DNA from: Clostridiaceae bacterium
Lineage (GTDB): Bacteria > Bacillota > Clostridia > DSM-8532
NCBI GenBank assembly: GCA_012521615.1
Contig: JAAYMA010000095.1
Location: 1-56,132, forward strand
Length of the DNA stretch: 56,132 nt
Reading direction: 5' to 3'
The first letter of the stretch is position 1; each line of letters opens with the position of its first letter. This document shows, one piece after another, positions 1 to 9,483 of this stretch. Position numbers and translations under genes: made by a program. A model generated the notes under the pieces. The model saw nothing but the letters and a program-made list of their open reading frames with translations. It made no database searches and was not told the DNA's origin.

Positions 1-596
1 AGGTCTGCACTTATATCTGCAGTTTTGGTAAAAATACCACCGCCAGCTTTTGCGAAAAGTGCAAGAGAACTGGCACCAAAGCTGAAGCCCAGAACTGCAC
101 TTGCATCTCCGGTCAGGACCAATATCAAAGTTACACCGAGTAAACTTGTTCCCACTACTGCCATACCCATTACCGCACCGCCGCGGAAACCTGTCATAAA
201 TGCGGGTTTGATTCCTTTTTGAGCTGCTTCGGCAGCTTTAACATTGGCGATAGTAGCAATCTGCATTCCTATTTTACCTGCCAGTGCCGACAAAATGGTA
301 CCGACAATATAGGAAGCAGCCATCCAGATATTTTCAGAAACACTTCCAACCCATATAGGTCTTGGGAGGAATACTAAAATTATGATTGCCGCCACTGCTG
401 TAAAACGTGCCAGAATAATATATTCACGTTTTAAAAATGTATTGGCTCCACGTCGAATATATTCGCCGATTTCAGCAATACGGGCATTGGAAGAAGGTTG
501 TGATTTAACCCAGGTGTATAACCAGCCTGCAACACCAAGGGCTAATGCAGAAATAAGGATTGCAATTACTTGAATTGCCTGTGCTGTGATTTGCAT
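1..596 (-). CDS. hppA: Membrane-bound proton/sodium-translocating pyrophosphatase, N-terminal part (runs off left edge)
   Basis: Couples hydrolysis of pyrophosphate to ion pumping across the cytoplasmic membrane. Only about the first 198 residues are in the window; the catalytic loops lie outside. The translated N-terminus has a first membrane helix (residues about 5-27), the soluble stretch containing EIGEYIRRGANTFL followed by KREYIILARF, and further helices rich in Gly/Ala (GFRGGAVMGMAVVGTSLLG), all typical of H+/Na+-PPases. The ATG at 594-596 is preceded by an AAGGGGGT ribosome-binding site (about 604-611), which fixes the start. It is divergent from tcdA. Whether it pumps H+ or Na+, and whether it is K+-dependent, cannot be told from this part. 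Confidence 0.9.
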   Translation of the reverse strand, partial: MQITAQAIQVIAILISALALGVAGWLYTWVKSQPSSNARIAEIGEYIRRGANTFLKREYIILARFTAVAAIIILVFLPRPIWVGSVSENIWMAASYIVGTILSALAGKIGMQIATIANVKAAEAAQKGIKPAFMTGFRGGAVMGMAVVGTSLLGVTLILVLTGDASAVLGFSFGASSLALFAKAGGGIFTKTADISAD

Positions 597-645
597 TCAA
601 AGACCCCCTTGAATTTATAGTAATATTGAAAAAAATTTCCTATAA

Positions 646-674
646 ATTCTACTACTTTTACACTTGACATTCAA
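646..674 (-). promoter_or_regulatory. Probable sigma-A promoter of hppA
   Basis: On the minus strand, TTGAAT (669-674) is followed after exactly 17 bases by TAGAAT (646-651), about 50 bases before the hppA start. The rest of the 302-base gap between hppA and tcdA (597-898) is A+T-rich with no supported ORF; I see no convincing promoter for tcdA in it. Confidence 0.6.
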
Positions 675-898
675 TATTTACTATTAATTACCTATAAAAT
701 ATTATTGCGGAAATTGCTGTAAGTTATTAATAATACACAAATAAATTCGACATTACCGATAATAACTTTCAGTAATTCTTGATGTTGTGGAATATGAATA
801 AATCGAAAAAATAGAATATGTATTTAAATTTGTTGATTTTTTAAAGATAAAGCAACATAATAAAAAGCAATAAAATTAAGTTGTGAACAGGTGAGAAT

Positions 899-1675
899 AT
901 GTTACATGAATTTTCAAGAACTGAACTGTTAATAGGTAAAAAAAGCCTTGAAATATTAAAAAAAAGTAAAGTAGCCATATTCGGCGTAGGCGGAGTTGGT
1001 TCTTTTGTGGCAGAAGGGTTGGTCCGCGCAGGGGTTGGAAATTTTGTTCTGGTAGATGATGATCTGGTATGCACTACAAACATTAACAGACAAATACATG
1101 CAACAAGCAAAACTGTTGGGAAACCCAAGGCAGAGGTAATGAAAGAAAGGATTTTGGAGATAAATCCAAAGGCCAAAGTTGAAGTGCACAAAAAATTTTA
1201 TCTGCCCGAATGTGCAGAAGAGTTAATCAAAGATGATTATGACTATATTGTTGATGCGGTCGATACCGTAACAGCCAAGATAGATCTGGCAGTGCAGGCA
1301 AAAAAACGCAATATCCCGATTATAAGTTCAATGGGAGCCGGAAATAAACTGGATCCAACTCGTTTTGTTGTAACTGACATTTATAAGACAACGGTGGATC
1401 CACTGGCTAAGGTTATGCGAAGTGAACTGCGCCAGCGCAATATTGATTCGCTGAAGGTTGTGTTCTCTACAGAACCGCCAATAAAACCCATAACTTCTGA
1501 AGATGCAAGCTGCATGAAACACTGCATATGTCCGAAGGGAAGCCAAAGAACATGTACAGTCAAACATCAAATTCCCGGCAGTGTTTCATTCGTGCCGTCA
1601 GTAGTTGGTCTTATCATCGCGGGAGAGGTAGTAAAGGATTTGATTGGATATAATAAACATGAAACAAATGGTTAA
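899..1675 (+). CDS. tcdA: tRNA threonylcarbamoyladenosine dehydratase (TcdA/CsdL, E1-like)
   Basis: ATP-dependent enzyme that cyclises t6A37 of ANN-decoding tRNAs to ct6A; cytoplasmic. The 258-residue protein has the E1-like Rossmann start GVGGVG (29-34), an acidic strand LVDDDLV near 51-57, the TNINRQ motif soon after, and the family-typical Cys-rich segment (CMKHCICPKGS...C) in the C-terminal third. E1 relatives such as MoeB/ThiF are alternatives, but the length and the MHEF-like start with 'SRTELLIG' match TcdA. Ribosome-binding site AGGTGAG sits 4 bases before ATG. It lies alone, about 100 bases before the Rrf2 regulator, and may be read with nothing else. Confidence 0.88.
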   Translation: MLHEFSRTELLIGKKSLEILKKSKVAIFGVGGVGSFVAEGLVRAGVGNFVLVDDDLVCTTNINRQIHATSKTVGKPKAEVMKERILEINPKAKVEVHKKFYLPECAEELIKDDYDYIVDAVDTVTAKIDLAVQAKKRNIPIISSMGAGNKLDPTRFVVTDIYKTTVDPLAKVMRSELRQRNIDSLKVVFSTEPPIKPITSEDASCMKHCICPKGSQRTCTVKHQIPGSVSFVPSVVGLIIAGEVVKDLIGYNKHETNG

Positions 1676-1701
1676 TGATTTAAAAACTGTAAATTTTTGT
1701 G

Positions 1702-1763
1702 TTGACAGGGGATTGAGTTTAGATATATAATTCATATAAAACATATAGGGATAATATGAATTA
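1702..1763 (+). promoter_or_regulatory. Promoter and inverted-repeat operator of the Rrf2 regulator gene
   Basis: A full-consensus sigma-A promoter: TTGACA (1702-1707), 18-base spacer, TATAAT (1726-1731). A perfect 10-base inverted repeat, TAATTCATAT (1728-1737) and ATATGAATTA (1754-1763), with a 16-base spacer, overlaps the -10 element and the expected transcription start. That position suits autorepression by the Rrf2 protein encoded 14 bases downstream. The spacer also contains TATAGGGATA (1744-1753), which resembles one half of the palindrome before cysK. Confidence 0.6.
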
Positions 1764-1776
1764 GGATGAGGAGTAT

Positions 1777-2223
1777 ATGAAAATTTCGACAAAAGGACGT
1801 TATGGATTAAGGGCTTTGGTAGATCTGGCTGTGCATTCCAGTGGCGAATGCCTGGCATTGAGCTCCATAGCAGAACGGCAAAATATATCAACAAACTATC
1901 TGGAACAGGTTTTTTCAGCTCTCAGAAAGGCTGGTTTGGTCAAAAGTATTAAAGGGGCACAGGGCGGTTATTATCTTGCCAAGGAACCTTCTGATATCAA
2001 AGTAGGGGATGTTTTAAGAGTTCTGGAAGGAAAACTGTCAATTGCAGAAAATGCAGAAGAGAAGATTATGGATCAAAAGAGTGTACAATACTGCTTAAAA
2101 GTTATGGTTTGGGACAAAATAGAGGAGCGCATTATTGAAACCGTTGACTCGATAACACTTGAAGATCTGGTAAATGAGTATAAACGCCGTAATGGTATGG
2201 AGGCTTTAATGTATTATATTTAA
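1777..2223 (+). CDS. Rrf2-family transcriptional regulator, CymR-like
   Basis: DNA-binding regulator of 148 residues with the Rrf2 start MKISTKGRYGLRALVDLA, a winged helix-turn-helix (about 25-65, with QNISTNYLEQVFSALRKAGLV) and the GAQGGYYL wing. The three Fe-S ligand cysteines of IscR (near 92-104) are not there: the only cysteines are C25 and C106. This points to the CymR branch, repressors of cysteine and methionine metabolism that act with CysK, rather than IscR. C25 matches the position I recall for the redox-active cysteine of Staphylococcus aureus CymR. Neighbours support a sulfur role: metY, mnmA and cysK follow on the same strand. RBS GATGAGGAG just before ATG. Confidence 0.85.
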   Translation: MKISTKGRYGLRALVDLAVHSSGECLALSSIAERQNISTNYLEQVFSALRKAGLVKSIKGAQGGYYLAKEPSDIKVGDVLRVLEGKLSIAENAEEKIMDQKSVQYCLKVMVWDKIEERIIETVDSITLEDLVNEYKRRNGMEALMYYI

Positions 2224-2246
2224 AGGCTTGCATAAATTAAATTTAA

Positions 2247-3554
<1,308 letters not shown>

Positions 3555-3568
3555 ATTTTGGAGGTTAA

Positions 3569-4669
3569 ATGAAGACAAAGAAAAAAGTACTTGTAGGAAT
3601 GAGCGGCGGTGTTGATTCAAGTGTTGCCGCTACTATTTTACTTGATAGAGGATATGATGTATATGGTGCAACATTAAGGCTCTGGGATGCTCCGGATACA
3701 TGTAACCCGCACACCAGAACATGCTGTTCCCTTGAAGATGTGGAGGATGCAAGGGCTACAGCATTTAAACTGGGAATACCATTTTATGTGCTGAATATGA
3801 AGGAGCAGTTCAAAGAGCTGGTGGTCGATTATTTCGTTGATTCATATCTGGAAGGAGAGACACCAAATCCATGTATAGCCTGCAATAAGCATATGAAGTT
3901 CAGCGGAATGCTCATTAAAGCTCTCTCTCTTGAGATGGACTATATTGCAACCGGTCATTATGCCAGAGTGGCTTATGACAGCAAACTGGGCAGATACGTT
4001 CTTAAGAAAGCTGTGGACCTTTCAAAGGATCAGAGTTACGTACTTTATATGCTTAACCAGTACCAGCTTGAACATCTGATACTGCCTTTGGGTGATTATA
4101 AGAAAACAGAGGTAAGAAAAATTGCCGAAGAAAAGGGTTTGGTAAATGCCAGAAAACCTGACAGTCAGGATATTTGTTTTGTGGATACCGGCAATTACGT
4201 GGACTTTATTAAGAAATACCGGAACATCGAAATTCCGGAAGGTACCTATATTGACAAAGAAGGCAATATAATTGGAAAGAACAAAGGTATGATCCACTAT
4301 ACAATTGGCCAGAGAAAAGGGCTGGGAATGAGTTTTCCGGAACGTAAGTATGTCATAGATAAAGACAGCAAAACCAATACGGTAACTTTAGGCTCAAGGC
4401 AGGATGCTTTGGTTTCTAGCCTCATTGCCCGGGAGATGAACTATATTCTATATGAAAGACCAGAGAAAGAGATAAAGGTACACGCAAAAATACGCTATTC
4501 TCAGAAAGAGGTACCTGCAAAGGTTATACCCATGGATGACAGTAAAGCTGAAATTGTTTTTGAAACACCACAGCCTTTTGTGGCTCCCGGTCAGTCAGTA
4601 GTATTGTATCTGGATGACATGGTGGTGGGAGGCGGCATTATAACAAAGACTGAACTGATGAAAAATTAA
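3569..4669 (+). CDS. mnmA: tRNA-uridine 2-sulfurtransferase MnmA
   Basis: Thiolates U34 in tRNA-Lys/Glu/Gln (s2U) using persulfide sulfur and ATP. The 366-residue protein shows the PP-loop SGGVDSS (12-18), the catalytic pair C102 (in NPCIAC) and C203 (in DSQDICFV), the TGHYARV segment, and the YTIGQRKGLG motif of the central domain. The C-terminal beta-barrel is complete. GGAGG precedes the ATG. The sulfur donor desulfurase is not encoded nearby, so it must come from elsewhere in the genome. Confidence 0.95.
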   Translation: MKTKKKVLVGMSGGVDSSVAATILLDRGYDVYGATLRLWDAPDTCNPHTRTCCSLEDVEDARATAFKLGIPFYVLNMKEQFKELVVDYFVDSYLEGETPNPCIACNKHMKFSGMLIKALSLEMDYIATGHYARVAYDSKLGRYVLKKAVDLSKDQSYVLYMLNQYQLEHLILPLGDYKKTEVRKIAEEKGLVNARKPDSQDICFVDTGNYVDFIKKYRNIEIPEGTYIDKEGNIIGKNKGMIHYTIGQRKGLGMSFPERKYVIDKDSKTNTVTLGSRQDALVSSLIAREMNYILYERPEKEIKVHAKIRYSQKEVPAKVIPMDDSKAEIVFETPQPFVAPGQSVVLYLDDMVVGGGIITKTELMKN

Positions 4670-4676
4670 AACCAAG

Positions 4677-4692
4677 TATTCCTATAGGAATA
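4677..4692. promoter_or_regulatory. Perfect 16-bp palindrome, candidate operator before cysK
   Basis: TATTCCTATAGGAATA is its own reverse complement. It lies 8 bases after the mnmA stop and 13 bases upstream of the cysK -35 element. With no loop and no T-run it is unlikely to be a terminator. An ATTCC-GGAAT dyad is the style of site bound by Rrf2/CymR proteins, and the half TATAGGAATA is nearly repeated (TATAGGGATA) in the promoter region of the Rrf2 gene. Confidence 0.5.
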
Positions 4693-4705
4693 TCTGAAAT
4701 TTTTG

Positions 4706-4734
4706 TTGCCACATGAGCCCTGTTGTAATATAAT
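4706..4734 (+). promoter_or_regulatory. Probable sigma-A promoter of cysK
   Basis: TTGCCA (4706-4711), 17-base spacer, TATAAT (4729-4734). It gives a leader of about 40 bases and allows cysK to be transcribed apart from the metY-mnmA unit. Confidence 0.7.
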
Positions 4735-4782
4735 ATTATTAAACCGATAGAAATACTATGTGTTAGATTGTGGAGGTATAAT

Positions 4783-5718
4783 ATGAATATTGCAAAAAAT
4801 TTGACAGATCTTATAGGAAATACACCTTTGCTTGAACTTTCAAATTATACAAAGCAACAGGGTGTTGATGCAAAGATACTTGGTAAACTTGAATATTTCA
4901 ATCCGGCTGGAAGCGTTAAAGACAGAATTGGATACGCCATGATTAAGGACGCAGAGGAAAAAGGTCTTATCAACAAAGATACAGTTATCATTGAACCCAC
5001 CAGCGGCAATACCGGTGTTGCACTGGCTTTCGTTGCGGCAGCCAGAGGCTACAGACTGATTATTACTCTTCCCGATACATTCAGTGTTGAAAGAAGAGCT
5101 CTTATGAAGGCGCTCGGTGCGGAGCTGGTACTTACTCCAGGTGCCGAGGGCATGCCCGGGGCAATTGAAAAGGCCAAGGAACTCGCTGCTGAAATACCTA
5201 ACTCTTTCATACCACAGCAGTTTGAAAATCCCTCCAATCCGGAAATCCACAGAAAGACAACTGCTGAAGAGATATGGAGAGATACAGATGGAAAAGTAGA
5301 TATTTTTGTAGCTGGAATAGGTACCGGAGGTACAATTACTGGTGTAGGTGAAGTATTAAAATCGAGAAATCCTGATGTAAAAATCGTGGCAGTTGAGCCT
5401 GCAGATTCGGCAGTGCTTTCAGGAGGTCAGAAAGGTCCTCATAAAATTCAGGGTATCGGTGCTGGATTTGTACCAAAAGTTCTTAACACAAGCATTTTGG
5501 ATGAAATTATCACTGTGCAGAATGAAGAAGCTTTTGAAACATCCAGAAAGCTTGCCAAAGCCGAAGGTTTGCTTGTTGGTATCTCCAGCGGAGCAACACT
5601 TCATGCTGCAACTGTGCTTGCCAAAAGACCGGAAAACAAAGGCAAAAACATTGTGGTCATCCTTCCTGATACCGGAGAACGCTATCTATCAACAGCGCTT
5701 TTCAATATGGAAGCATAG
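4783..5718 (+). CDS. cysK: Cysteine synthase A (O-acetylserine thiol-lyase)
   Basis: Forms cysteine from O-acetylserine and sulfide. The 311-residue protein has PLP lysine K46 in [10 protein letters not shown], the TSGNTG loop (73-78), GTGGTITG for phosphate binding of PLP and the ISSGAT motif. An upstream in-frame TTG at 4768 would add five residues, but GGAGG at 4772-4776 is correctly spaced only for the ATG at 4783. CysK is also the regulatory partner of CymR in Bacillus and Staphylococcus, which makes the adjacency to a CymR-like gene informative. A strong terminator follows. Confidence 0.93.
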   Translation: MNIAKNLTDLIGNTPLLELSNYTKQQGVDAKILGKLEYFNPAGSVKDRIGYAMIKDAEEKGLINKDTVIIEPTSGNTGVALAFVAAARGYRLIITLPDTFSVERRALMKALGAELVLTPGAEGMPGAIEKAKELAAEIPNSFIPQQFENPSNPEIHRKTTAEEIWRDTDGKVDIFVAGIGTGGTITGVGEVLKSRNPDVKIVAVEPADSAVLSGGQKGPHKIQGIGAGFVPKVLNTSILDEIITVQNEEAFETSRKLAKAEGLLVGISSGATLHAATVLAKRPENKGKNIVVILPDTGERYLSTALFNMEA

Positions 5719-5739
5719 GATGAGTGCATAAGGAGCTAT

Positions 5740-5790
5740 AAAGAAGCTGGGCAGCTTGATAATTAATATCAGTCACCCAGCTTCTTTTGA
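5740..5790 (+). terminator. Rho-independent terminator after cysK
   Basis: A 12-bp perfect stem, AAAGAAGCTGGG (5740-5751) with CCCAGCTTCTTT (5776-5787), 24-base loop, ending in TTTT. Confidence 0.8.
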
Positions 5791-5814
5791 ATTTATGCAT
5801 AGAGAGGTAATATA

Positions 5815-6173
5815 ATGAACAGGAAAAAGACTTTATTTTCCTTTGCGTTTTTTATAATTTTGGCTGTGCTATGTGCAAGTATCATGTTAACAAAACAAAA
5901 TATTATTAATAAACAAACTAAATTGGATAAACAAGTTGTGTTGAATGAACAGGCTGAATTAGTAACGGATATTGTTAATTCATCACAAGATTCACCTTTT
6001 AGAAAAATCAAAACTTACCCTAATAGAAGTTCACATGTTGACGCACTCTATATTGATGTTGAAAGGTCAATTGTTTTGAAAAAATTAAGAGTAAAAATAA
6101 ACTTATATGTATTTTTAAAAAATCAGAAAATGAAAAGGATCTGCTTGTTGAATATCTGCAAAGTTTGAAGTAG
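5815..6173 (+). pseudogene. Small membrane-anchored protein gene with a 1-base frameshift
   Basis: Starts with GAGAGGTAA and ATG, then a charged tip and one hydrophobic helix (FSFAFFIILAVLCASIML, about residues 8-25), followed by a polar, Lys/Asn-rich region. Read as it stands it ends at 6168 in an unlikely basic tail. If the run of six A at 6079-6084 had seven, the frame would continue as KIKSKNKLICIF and end ENEKDLLVEYLQSLK at a TAG (6171-6173), a natural helical C-terminus of a 119-residue protein. So this is either a recent one-base deletion or a homopolymer sequencing error. I do not recognise the family. A terminator follows. Confidence 0.5.
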
Positions 6174-6203
6174 TGCTTAATACTATAAAATATGAGGACA
6201 AAT

Positions 6204-6233
6204 AAATCCCCCGAATAAACATCGGGGGATTTT
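6204..6233 (+). terminator. Rho-independent terminator
   Basis: An 11-bp perfect stem, AAATCCCCCGA (6204-6214) with TCGGGGGATTT (6222-6232), and a 7-base loop. It ends the transcript of the small gene before der. Confidence 0.75.
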
Positions 6234-6324
6234 GCATGTTATAAGGTTGTTTGATTTTCTAATAGTAGTGATTAGTCCGGCACAATGTTGTATACTAAAA
6301 TAAAAAGTTCTTTTATAGTATTGT

Positions 6325-6353
6325 TTGATAACTACGACAAAAGCGGGTAAAAT
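6325..6353 (+). promoter_or_regulatory. Probable sigma-A promoter of der-plsY-gpsA
   Basis: TTGATA (6325-6330), 17-base spacer, TAAAAT (6348-6353), about 33 bases before the GTG start of der. Confidence 0.55.
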
Positions 6354-6385
6354 GTTTATATTGAAAACAAGACGGAGGTAAGACT

Positions 6386-7708
6386 GTGTCAAAACCTATA
6401 GTTGCAGTTGTTGGCAGACCCAATGTAGGAAAGTCAACTTTTTTTAATTATCTTATAGGTAAGAGAGTATCGATCATTGAAGATACACCGGGAATTACCC
6501 GGGACAGAATCTATGGTGAAAGTGAATGGCGTGGAAGGAAATTCACTCTTATAGATACTGGCGGTTTAGAGCCATATTCTGATGATTATATCAAAAAGCA
6601 AATGGTTCGCCAGGCTGAGATTGCTATTGAGACGGCAGATGTTATTGTGCTCATGGTTGATGTAAAAACAGGCGTAACTGCCGCAGATCATGATGTGGCA
6701 GTAATGTTGAGAAAGTCTGAAAAGCCTGTTGTGGTAGCAGTTAATAAAGTAGATAATGTAGGGGAAGTCCCCCCTGAAGTTTATGAGTTTTATAATCTGG
6801 GAATGGGGGAAATTTTCCCGATATCGTCCATACATGGTCTTGGTATAGGTGAGCTTTTGGATGCGATATATGAGAATTTTCCTGAAGAGAAAGAAGAGAC
6901 AGATGATGATGACTGGATAAAGGTGGCTGTAATAGGAAAACCCAATGTGGGAAAATCTTCTGTCATAAATAAGATTTTGGGAGAAGAACGTGTTATAGTG
7001 AGCAATATACCCGGAACAACGAGGGATGCAATTGATACTTATTATGAGACCGATGGTAAAAGATATATGTTTATTGATACAGCCGGCATAAGAAGAAAGA
7101 GCCGTATTAAGGAGAATATTGAGAGATATAGCATTATCAGATCCTGGACAGCCGTTGACAGAGCTGATGTATGCATAATAATGATCGATGCCCAGGAAGG
7201 CGTAACTGAACAGGATACCAAAATTGCGGGTTATGCCCATGAACAGGGGAAAGCTTCTATAATAGCCATCAATAAATGGGATTTAGTGGAAAAAGAAACT
7301 GATACAATGGAAGAGTACCGTAAAAAGGTGTATCAGGATTTGGAGTTTATGAATTATGCCCCTGTTGTATTTATCTCGGCTAAAACAGGCAGTCGTATAA
7401 GCCGGCTGCTTGAGCTTATTGATTTTGTGAGTAACCAGGCTGCTTTAAGAATACAGACCGGCGTGTTGAATGATGTGCTCAATGATGCGGTTGCCATGGT
7501 ACAGCCACCTTCTGATAAAGGTAAACGCTTAAAAATATATTACATGACGCAGGTGGGAGTAAGACCTCCAACTTTCAGGCTTTATGTGAATAAGTCAGAC
7601 CTGTTCCATTTTTCATACGAACGGTATCTGAAAAATACATTAAGAAACAATTTCGGATTTGAGGGAACTCCAATTCGTTTTATTCTCAAGGAAAAGGGAG
7701 AAAAATAG
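6386..7708 (+). CDS. der: Ribosome assembly GTPase Der (EngA)
   Basis: Essential GTPase for maturation of the 50S subunit. The 440 residues carry two tandem G domains: GRPNVGKS (about 10-17) with DTGG and NKVD, then GKPNVGKS (near 185) with DTAG and NKWD, and a C-terminal KH-like domain. The start is GTG with GGAGGTAAG upstream. plsY begins directly after the stop, so der, plsY and gpsA form an operon, a common order in Firmicutes. Confidence 0.96.
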   Translation: MSKPIVAVVGRPNVGKSTFFNYLIGKRVSIIEDTPGITRDRIYGESEWRGRKFTLIDTGGLEPYSDDYIKKQMVRQAEIAIETADVIVLMVDVKTGVTAADHDVAVMLRKSEKPVVVAVNKVDNVGEVPPEVYEFYNLGMGEIFPISSIHGLGIGELLDAIYENFPEEKEETDDDDWIKVAVIGKPNVGKSSVINKILGEERVIVSNIPGTTRDAIDTYYETDGKRYMFIDTAGIRRKSRIKENIERYSIIRSWTAVDRADVCIIMIDAQEGVTEQDTKIAGYAHEQGKASIIAINKWDLVEKETDTMEEYRKKVYQDLEFMNYAPVVFISAKTGSRISRLLELIDFVSNQAALRIQTGVLNDVLNDAVAMVQPPSDKGKRLKIYYMTQVGVRPPTFRLYVNKSDLFHFSYERYLKNTLRNNFGFEGTPIRFILKEKGEK

Positions 7709-8326
7709 ATGATAGTGAAGATTGTTTTAGCGGCAATCATCGGATATCTGCTTGGTAGTGTAAATACTTCAATTATAGTTGGAAAGCTGTTTTTCAGAAC
7801 TGATATCAGAAAACATGGAAGTGGAAATGCCGGTGCTACAAACACTTTGAGAACACTGGGCAAAGGGGCTGCTATTGCCGTTGTAGCCGGAGACTTTTTA
7901 AAAGGCGCCCTGGCTTGTATCATAGGGCGTTATCTGGCAGGAGAATTGATGCCGGGTGTTTATGCAGGCGAGTATTTAGGCGGTATGTTTGCAGTTATTG
8001 GACACAACTGGCCTGTATATTTCGGCTTCAAAGGCGGAAAGGGTGTAATGACCTCCTTTGCAATTGTTATGTTCTTTTCGCCAGTTGCAGCGCTTATTTG
8101 CCTTGGAGCCTTCATATTAACTGTTGCATTAACCAGATATGTTTCTTTAGGGTCCATGATAGCATCCGCGCTTTTCCCATTAGTGGTATTTTTATTGGGC
8201 GAACCTCTGTTGATGATTGTTGTGAGTATAATTCTTGCTCTTTTAATTATTATGCGGCACAATTCCAATATCAAGAGACTGCTGGAAGGCAATGAAAAAA
8301 AGATTACTTTCAGGAGAAAACAATAA
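7709..8326 (+). CDS. plsY: Acyl-phosphate:glycerol-3-phosphate acyltransferase PlsY
   Basis: First acylation of glycerol-3-phosphate in phospholipid synthesis, using acyl-phosphate; integral membrane. The 205 residues contain several hydrophobic helices and the family motifs GSGNAGATNTLRTLG, GHNWPVYFGFKGGKGV and a late RHNSNIKRLL. ATG follows the der stop without a gap and GGGAG lies inside the der 3' end, so translation is probably coupled. It consumes the product of gpsA, next in the operon. Confidence 0.95.
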   Translation: MIVKIVLAAIIGYLLGSVNTSIIVGKLFFRTDIRKHGSGNAGATNTLRTLGKGAAIAVVAGDFLKGALACIIGRYLAGELMPGVYAGEYLGGMFAVIGHNWPVYFGFKGGKGVMTSFAIVMFFSPVAALICLGAFILTVALTRYVSLGSMIASALFPLVVFLLGEPLLMIVVSIILALLIIMRHNSNIKRLLEGNEKKITFRRKQ

Positions 8327-8350
8327 AAACGATAAGGAAAGGGAGCTATT

Positions 8351-9358
8351 ATGTCTAAGGTTTCGATTATTGGTGCAGGAAGCTGGGGAGTAAGTCTGGC
8401 AGTGCTTTTATCTTCCAATGGGCATGAAGTCTGTATCTGGTCTTTGTTTCAGGAAGAAATTGATTTACTTATCAAGCACAGAGAACATAAGGACAAACTT
8501 CCTGGAATAAAGATTCCTGATACGGTTCAGTTTACAAGCGATATAGAAGAATGTCTAAAGGATAATGATTATATAGTAGTTGTTGTTCCTTCTCAAACAG
8601 TGAGAGCCACATCAAAACTTCTGGCTCCATATGTCTCTGAAGATGATATTATCGTAATGTGTTCCAAAGGTCTTGAAGAAAAAACAGGTTTAAGATTAAG
8701 TCAGGTGGTTTTAAGTGAAATCCCTGAGGCAAAGATTGTTGCGTTATATGGTCCGAGCCATGCTGAAGAGGTGGCTATGGGAGTACCGACCACTGTAGTG
8801 GCAGCCTCAGAGGATATTGAAGCTGCAATGAAGGTTCAGGATATTTTCATGTCACCTGTTTTCCGGGTCTATACCAGTTCTGATATTGTCGGAGCGGAAA
8901 TAGGTTCATCATTAAAGAATGTCATTGCACTCTGCGCCGGAATAAGTGACGGTTTGGGATACGGGGACAACAGCAAGGCAGCGCTTATAACCCGTGGTAT
9001 TACTGAAATAGCCCGGCTCGGGATTGCAATGGGAGCCAATCCCAAAACCTTCTCCGGTCTGACGGGAATAGGTGATCTGATAGTTACATGTACCAGTAAA
9101 CACAGCCGTAACTGGCAGGCCGGAAATCTTATCGGTCAGGGATACAGTGTTGATGAAGCACTGAAAAAAGTAAGAATGGTTGTGGAAGGTGTTTCTGCAA
9201 CTCGTGCTGCCAAAGAACTTGCTGAAAAATATAATGTGAGCATGCCTATAATTCAGGAAGCCTATAGCATACTTTTTGAGAACAAGGATTGCAGGCAGGC
9301 TGTAAAGGACCTAATGACGAGAAGCCGCAAACACGAAACTGAAGATGTAGGATGGTAG
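8351..9358 (+). CDS. gpsA: NAD(P)+-dependent glycerol-3-phosphate dehydrogenase
   Basis: Reduces dihydroxyacetone phosphate to sn-glycerol-3-phosphate, the substrate of PlsY. 335 residues with the Rossmann motif GAGSWG (7-12), the GPSHAEEV segment, the SSLKNVIA stretch carrying the catalytic lysine, and GLTGIGDLIVTCTSKHSRN. RBS GGAAAGGGAG before ATG. In many spore formers spoIVA follows gpsA; here a non-coding or decayed stretch follows instead. Confidence 0.95.
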   Translation: MSKVSIIGAGSWGVSLAVLLSSNGHEVCIWSLFQEEIDLLIKHREHKDKLPGIKIPDTVQFTSDIEECLKDNDYIVVVVPSQTVRATSKLLAPYVSEDDIIVMCSKGLEEKTGLRLSQVVLSEIPEAKIVALYGPSHAEEVAMGVPTTVVAASEDIEAAMKVQDIFMSPVFRVYTSSDIVGAEIGSSLKNVIALCAGISDGLGYGDNSKAALITRGITEIARLGIAMGANPKTFSGLTGIGDLIVTCTSKHSRNWQAGNLIGQGYSVDEALKKVRMVVEGVSATRAAKELAEKYNVSMPIIQEAYSILFENKDCRQAVKDLMTRSRKHETEDVGW

Positions 9359-9368
9359 CAGATAAAAT

Positions 9369-9483
9369 AAGGTAGAGAGGCATACTGCTGTCAGCCAGGC
9401 CATGGATGGCAGAGCTGCGTAACTCATTTAACGAATGGAAATTCAGAGTGGCAGCAGTATGCTCTGCCGGCAGGCTCTACTTT
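9369..9483 (+). ncRNA. Foldable three-way-junction-like element of unknown kind
   Basis: Nested complementary arms stand out in an A+T-rich gap. Outer helix: AAGGTAGAG (9369-9377) with CTCTACTTT (9475-9483), one G-U. Second helix: GCATACTGCTG (9380-9390) with CAGCAGTATGC (9452-9462), 11 perfect pairs. Inside are CAGC/GCTG (9392-9395, 9414-9417) around GCCA-TGGA-TGGC (9399-9410), and ACTC/GAGT (9422-9425, 9446-9449). A short palindrome CTGCCGGCAG (9464-9473) fills the other branch. I cannot match it to a known riboswitch, 6S, SRP or RNase P RNA. It could also be a decayed mobile repeat. Confidence 0.35.

Noticed and set aside
25-573. Plus-strand frames at the left edge
   Set aside because: The minus strand encodes the pyrophosphatase N-terminus through this whole stretch; the plus-strand frames are its shadows.
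6566-7240. Long minus-strand open frame (224 codons) inside der
   Set aside because: It lies fully antisense to a clearly conserved GTPase, has no ribosome-binding site and an odd Tyr/Asn/His-rich composition; it is a shadow of der codon use.
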